From NCBI GenBank assembly GCA_035772785.1, contig JAOCPU010000012.1:496001-560000 (forward strand): a DNA stretch of 64,000 nucleotides. The letters are read 5' to 3'. Positions 59,104-64,000 of the stretch are shown here, piece by piece (position 1 is the stretch's first letter; the number at the start of each line of letters is the position of its first letter). A model generated the notes under the pieces. The model made no database searches. It was not told the origin of the DNA and worked only from the letters and a program-made list of their open reading frames with translations. This stretch comes from Phlebiopsis flavidoalba (taxonomy: Eukaryota > Basidiomycota > Agaricomycetes > Polyporales > Phanerochaetaceae). The translations under genes and the position numbers were made by a program.

Positions 59104-59529
59104 TTATAGGCAGGCCATGTAGCGCTTGACATTCGTGAGCCGGTATGTTGTTCCAAAGCTATGCGTAGTTGCGTTCTCTGCACACGCAGTCTCCTCGTGT
59201 TGATCCGCGGGGTACCAGACTGGGGCTGAAAGGATACCGAGGAGGTGACGCCAGTCGTTCAATTGGAGTATTCCTGTGTAAGCCTTGCCCCAGTCGTTGT
59301 CGGAGTTTACGGCGAGACGAGGAGCACAATACAGTGGACACGCGTACGATACCAAGTTGCCGTTGCTGTCTGCGAATCCGGTTGTTGGAACTCGAGAACA
59401 ACAAGCTTGCCGGGGGACAACAGCAGGGCGCTTCGTGACATGTGGCACGTGAGTGTGACAGAGTGCGTCGTATGTTGGCGACGAAAAAGCACCCGCGCAA
59501 CCTTGTCTACCCTGCTTGTTTATGAGCAA
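59104..59529 (-). CDS. hypothetical open frame, possible gene fragment
   Basis: An open minus-strand frame of 141 codons has no ATG at its 5' end. It includes VPTTGFADSNGNLVSYACPL, NDWGKAYTGILQLNDWRHLL and VWYPADQHEETACAENATTH, with five to six cysteines, which would suit a secreted protein fragment. No signal peptide or known domain seen. It could be the last exon of a broken gene reaching upstream of 59.53 kb. Confidence 0.25.
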   Translation of the reverse strand: MLINKQGRQGCAGAFSSPTYDALCHTHVPHVTKRPAVVPRQACCSRVPTTGFADSNGNLVSYACPLYCAPRLAVNSDNDWGKAYTGILQLNDWRHLLGILSAPVWYPADQHEETACAENATTHSFGTTYRLTNVKRYMACL

Positions 59530-60492
59530 TCTGGCATGTGCGGTGTCTCATAGTTGTACCTTTCTGGGACAGCCATCGAGACTCAGCAGCGAGCCAAAGT
59601 GTTCCGCCAATCGGGTTTTTCAATGTCAAACACCGACGATGTTTGAAGATAGTACAATGGAATACGGGCGATGAGGGACAGCCCCCTTCCCGGGTAGCCT
59701 AGAAGCACGTCATGCTATTCCTTGGCTGTGGCGGAGCAGGCCAAGCGCGTGTGCTGTGTATTGCGTCCTTGACCAAATAGTCAACGATTAAATATACGGA
59801 CCCCGAAGACCCGACTCACCACTAGCAGTCTGCGCGGCGATAGATGTCGGATATGAGCACTCCTATACAGCTACAAATACTTCATCTTCATAAGAGATAT
59901 TCGCAACTGGGAATCCCGTCGCATGAGTAGACTAGTTATACGTTGGTACGCGCTTCAACCTAGACGAAGAATCAAGAATCAGTCAGCTACGTGTGCTCTT
60001 GCATCGTAAGTCAATATTACATATGGCCGATACCAATCACGAGATGGAATGTCTGAGTTGCTCGAGTCGCATTCCAATGTCGTGTTCTATCTCGAGACAA
60101 TGCCAAAAAGACAGTAGAGTAGGCGTGCAAGTTTTACCCCTTCCCTTGAAACACAGGTTCGCAGTGATAATGCGGCGCGGCTAGCGCACAATTATCAACT
60201 CTAAGCCATTGTAAGATGGGAAGAATGCAAGTGTTCTTGTACATTCGTCTTCGTGGGATGGTGGTATCGACAAGACATTGCATGGCGTTTAACGCGACTT
60301 ACTAACTTAGTCACGGGAATAAGCACCGCGCTTATGCGAGCCACAAGCGCTTTGTTACCAGGTCAAGAAAGCCAGTCTATCAGGGTAACAGTTGCTGATA
60401 TCAATCACTGGCATGTTCGTCATAACCTTTGCCATCGCAACTGTCCGCACCGATTGACCATCGCTCCTTCTTCCATTACCTCCTTCTCGCAG
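59530..60492. other. intergenic, no gene recognised
   Basis: About 960 bp with only short chance frames. The final 80 bp (ccattacctccttctcgcag) end in a good 3' splice site, so the 5' exon of the next gene probably lies within this stretch. Confidence 0.35.
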
Positions 60493-62252
60493 GCGAGAGA
60501 CCAATTCGTTGGACTTCAAAACTCTGCTTCTTTAGAGCGCAACAAATGTAGGAACACCTCATATTGACCTCATATAACATGCTCAATACTACAGCGTTTA
60601 CAGGCCGCTACCGGACGAAAGACCCCGTCAGAGCGTAGCAAATCTCATCGGCCGGTTCGAGCAGCAGACGAAGCGACAGTCCCTTACATCTGTTCCACCG
60701 CGATCAGGGACTCCCGTATCGCACTCCGTCAGCGACACCCCCCGGGAGGTGAAGGAGAAACGTGAATGGCCTCCGAAGCCAAAGGTCGAGAAAGAGAAAG
60801 ATGAGACCCAGAAGGAACCTCCGACTGCCACTCCAACTTCTCCTATCATCCAGACTCGCGAGCCTACGCCGAACAAACCAGCTTTACCAACACCAGACGC
60901 TTCACCGAAGATAGACCTGCAGATTTGCGCAAATCATCCCCAGAAATTGATAGCTCTGTCATAGATACCGGGGATCCTACTCCTTCGACAGATACGCAGG
61001 TGTCGCCGGACCCTCTGCCTACTGAGCCTGTCTCCATCGCGTCTCCACCAAGAGCCAAGGTTTCCAAGCCTGTCCCTGTCCGGCAGCCCAATAATGGCCC
61101 TAGTGCTCGTACCCCTCCCACTCCCTCGAAGACCAGGGGAGTTAGCAGCCGTCCATCTACTGCCAGCGATGTTAGATCCGCGCGAGTCCCCGCTAAATCG
61201 CCACCAACTTCATTCCATAACCCACCCGCCATGTCCGCTTCCGCTTCGACCCCACCAGCTCAGATCATTCGCGCGTCGACAAGTTTGAAGAACGTCAAAG
61301 CTGCGGCGCCCCGTCCCTCCTCCAGTGCATCCGTGAGACCACCTATCACGCCAACACGGGCGAAGACACCGTCAGTTGCTCGTCCTAAAACCCCTGCATC
61401 CACGACGCGGCTCAAGACGCCCGCCTCTGGGCTCTTTGCCCCAACAGCCGCCTCACTCGCCAGGGCGCGTAATGCTCCGGAGGCTCCGCCCATGCCAGCG
61501 AAGAAGGCAACGCTTAGTGCTGACGTGGCTGAGCGGCTCAGCAAGCCGACCGCGTCAAGCATCTCGAAGGCTCGCGCGGCAGCCGCCTCACCGCCGGTGC
61601 CGAAGACTCCGACAATGCGTGTCGGGGCGGCAACGAGGGGCACTCCTACGCGTGGTCCCGCTGCCACGACGAAGCCGAGGGGCGGAGCCCCCCCTGCTGG
61701 CAGTGCAAAGGAAAAGGCTGCGAAAGCCAACGACCTGTCTGCGCATGAGGCTGTATCCGCAGTGGTGTCGTCCGAGGCTATCACCGAGCTAGCGGCTGGG
61801 CTTTCGGTTGAGGAGCCCGTGGAGGAGACCATTAGCGATATTCCAATCTCCACGCACGAACCTGAAGAACAAGATGAGGATTTGGTTTCCACTATCGACG
61901 CTGTGGAATCAGAGGAACCGACCACCGAGGAAACCTGTCGCATTACACCATGAGGATTCCACCGATGTCGTTCCATCAAGCACCCACGCAGAGGAAGATG
62001 CGCCTCATGTTGAGACACCAGCTTCAGACGCCGCCTCCGACGAGATCGCCGCTGATGATGCCATCGAGTCCCCATATCCCGCCGGATGTTGAGGACGATG
62101 TTGACGCGCTCCCTGAATCCCCGACTCCCGCCAAGGATGCCAACAATCTCGAAGATATCGTTAGCATGCTCGAATCTGGTATGCCTGCTCCCGTCAAGCT
62201 CAGTGTGCCAGAGGAGGTGGCTGTCGCGGGCGAGATTCCCGACGAAGAATAA
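60493..62252 (+). CDS. low-complexity, intrinsically disordered Pro/Ser/Thr/Ala-rich protein
   Basis: The first recognised exon (60493 on) reads ARDQFVGLQNSASLERNK, then an intron (about 60547-60599). Next come SVANLIGRFEQQTKRQSLTS (60635-60690), a basic KEKREWPPKPKVEKEKDE stretch, and about 350 residues rich in Pro, Thr, Ser and Ala with many TP/SP pairs (PTPSKTRG, PITPTRAKTPSVARPKTPAS). The C-terminus is acidic, ending NNLEDIVSMLESGMPAPVKL and GEIPDEE, stop at 62252. One-base breaks occur near 60905, 61942 and 62085. There is no globular domain. The SP/TP density with basic patches would suit a cytoskeleton-associated or signalling scaffold that is phosphorylated, but that is inference. The true start lies upstream and was not found. 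Confidence 0.65.
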
Positions 62253-64000
62253 TCAAACAATTGCTTGGAAGAAACTGCTTGGACCGGCTCTATGAGCCAT
62301 TGGTGTACCTAGAATCAGTGTGTATGTCCCCGCACTCCCCAACGTTCCCTCAACATGACCTAAAACTGCTCTTTAGATATATTAGCCCCCAATCATCGTA
62401 CCTATGCTTTCCATATATACTCGTCCCATCGACGCCGTCAACCATAACCTCAAGTTACTTGTCTACTGCATCCGTCTGTTTTTTTGCTCATTTGGTCATT
62501 TGTCTCTTGCTCTGTCTGCATTCATTTACATCCTCGATACCCGTGGCCGTTGTTGCTGCTACCATTTGCCCTGAAGGTTCTCTCGAGGCTCGGAATTCAT
62601 CGTAACGTACCTTATTTGAAATTAAATCTGTTCGCATACGAACGTCATGCGAGAAGTCATTCAAAGTGCGGGTGATGTACCGCGGCATGCAGAGGCGCGG
62701 TTCTTGCCGTGACTTTACTGTTACTTACTAGCTACCCATCTGAAACCTCCCCTTCTATAGGCTGCGGTCATGCGCCTGGGATCGAGTCCTGTGATCAGGT
62801 AAGTGAACCAGAGTATTAAGGTCCACAATAAACTAAAGAGGTCCCGCAGTCCGCACATTTAAAACCACATCTCCTTGTCGTTCGTTGATGTCCTTGCCAA
62901 TTGCGCAGATGGAACCAGAAGGCGCAGCGCACTATGAGACCATCGCTACATAGGGGTCGGATGTCTCTCGTTGGAGCTACCCCGTAACAACGTCCTTCAA
63001 TTCTGGTGTTAACGAGAGGCCGTCCGTGGATTCCTCAGGTGAATGCTCCACACAATCAGCACCGAGAGTAACGCGATGCTGATTCTGGTGGTAGTCACTC
63101 CCACGTCAGTATGCTATTCGGTTCCTTCTAGACAGGAAGGACCGCGCAAGTTATCTGTGGCGCATCATGAGTGTGTCCACTCTGCACACGGATGGGTAAC
63201 GAACTCGCGTGACTCCGTCAAAGACTCGTTTCTGATACTCATGCCGTACACATCCAGGGATTAAAAATTGGGCATGACCAGGTAATGCGTTCTGGCCAAA
63301 AATGCTCCGGTAAAACACATCAATCGTGGCAACATTATGGATACAGACTTCTAGTAATTATCATCAAACCTGTCATTTTAATAATTATGCTCACATACTA
63401 GGAGACGGTGGCAGTTGCCCTGTTATCTGCTCACACAACGTTATTGACGTTCCATCCACGGTCAAACATCGTGAGGTTTCAGCTGGACCATACCAGCCCG
63501 TATGAAATTCATTAATTGTGATATTGTGGAGTGGCCTACAGCTGACCTTTCTGCGAATTGTCAAACAAGGTGTCCGGTAAGGCACGAATGGAGGAGTAGT
63601 TTGAACGTTGTTTGATTGTGGCGAAGTTTGGTTCTCTATTCAAGTTCTTCCAGGCCATGTTAGCAGTGACTATTGGGCTGGTTTAAGCAGCCGCGGGTAC
63701 GTGTTCATGGTTCGAGATAGGTCTTGTGAATTGATCAAAAGTTCTTGTCCAGAAACTCAAGCTGTGGACCGACATTTCGATCCAATACTAGTAGCTTCGC
63801 GTCTTACAGCGTTCGCTAGGAAGAGCTGTCGAACAAGGGACTCATTCGAACGGGGTTCTTGAGCTCCACAATATATCTCAGAGACAGCCTGATAGAAGGC
63901 GCATGTGGGAGAAAATAGTAAACAACGGTGCTTTCAACTGTTGAGATACCACAATTCACGTTTTTAGTAATGTGAACGCGATGCAAGGTATAAAAGCTCG
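62253..64000. other. 1.75 kb without a recognised gene
   Basis: The first 300 bp are T/C-rich, likely the 3' untranslated region of the disordered-protein gene. The rest is A/T-richer, with short frames on both strands (63043-63264, 63391-63585, 63608-63862) that show no domain. Confidence 0.35.

Noticed and set aside
61260..62075. 271-codon open frame on the minus strand
   Set aside because: Exactly antisense to the disordered Pro/Ala/Ser-rich gene; low-complexity GC-rich coding DNA commonly leaves the opposite strand open.
62775..62806. tRNA-like B-box (ggatcgagtcc) near 62783
   Set aside because: No matching A-box, cloverleaf or acceptor stem could be formed around it.
1..64000. Biosynthetic gene cluster or defence-type system
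   Set aside because: No polyketide, peptide, terpene or P450 core gene, and no linked set of enzymes; neighbours are unrelated housekeeping and lineage genes.

Overview
This is nuclear DNA from a filamentous basidiomycete, most likely an Agaricomycete. The evidence is dense genes on both strands, many 50-70 bp GT..AG introns (several cutting through catalytic loops), two DUF6533 seven-helix-type membrane proteins (a family I know from mushroom-forming fungi), a GMC oxidoreductase, an F-box/LRR-type gene and typical fungal housekeeping genes. No rRNA, tRNA, CRISPR array or bacterial-style operon was recognised. Genus cannot be set by eye.

Layout: 0-1.6 kb, 5' part of a GMC oxidoreductase (-), running off the left edge. 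3.8-5.5 kb, DUF6533 protein (+). 6.0-8.1 kb, a formin-type GBD/FH3 protein without an actin-nucleating FH2 domain (+). 9.2-10 kb, end of an unidentified membrane protein (-). 10.5-12.7 kb, PEX11-family peroxin (+). 12.7-18.8 kb, a 6-kb stretch with no firm gene, holding a 430-bp MITE-like element. 18.8-23.8 kb, vacuolar-type Ca2+ pump (PMC1-like, +). 24.1-25.8 kb, autophagic lipase ATG15 (+), ending in a minisatellite. 26.1-27.7 kb, second DUF6533 gene (-). 28.7-30.1 kb, NAD(P)-binding epimerase/NmrA-like protein (-). 30.8-33.6 kb, neutral trehalase (-). 35.9-42.2 kb, full-size ABCC transporter with a collapsed second ATPase domain (+). 42.4-44.1 kb, FG nucleoporin NUP54/57 (-). 44.1-46.7 kb, unassigned. 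46.7-47.2 kb, very small Zn2Cys6 protein (+). 47.9-49.7 kb, arrestin-like protein (+). 49.9-51.3 kb, METTL-type methyltransferase (-). 51.3-52.6 kb, PMP47/ANT1-type carrier (-). 53.4-54.6 kb, uncharacterised coiled-coil-containing protein (+). 54.8-56.5 kb, a tandem pair of Cys/His-motif paralogues (-). 56.9-58.9 kb, F-box/LRR-like protein (-). 60.5-62.3 kb, a disordered Pro/Ser/Ala-rich protein (+). The last 1.7 kb shows nothing.

A feature of the whole window is that nearly every conserved gene is broken by one- or two-base insertions, often an extra base in a short homopolymer, with the reading continuing intact in another frame. This looks like an unpolished long-read assembly more than mass pseudogenisation. 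Gene ends and introns below are therefore read through such breaks and are approximate. The genes form no pathway cluster. Several act at vacuole or peroxisome (Ca2+ pump, ATG15, PEX11, PMP47/ANT1-like, possibly the ABCC), but I take this as ordinary gene order. No convincing new multi-gene system was found. The best candidates for undescribed biology are the Cys/His tandem pair and the FH2-less GBD/FH3 protein.
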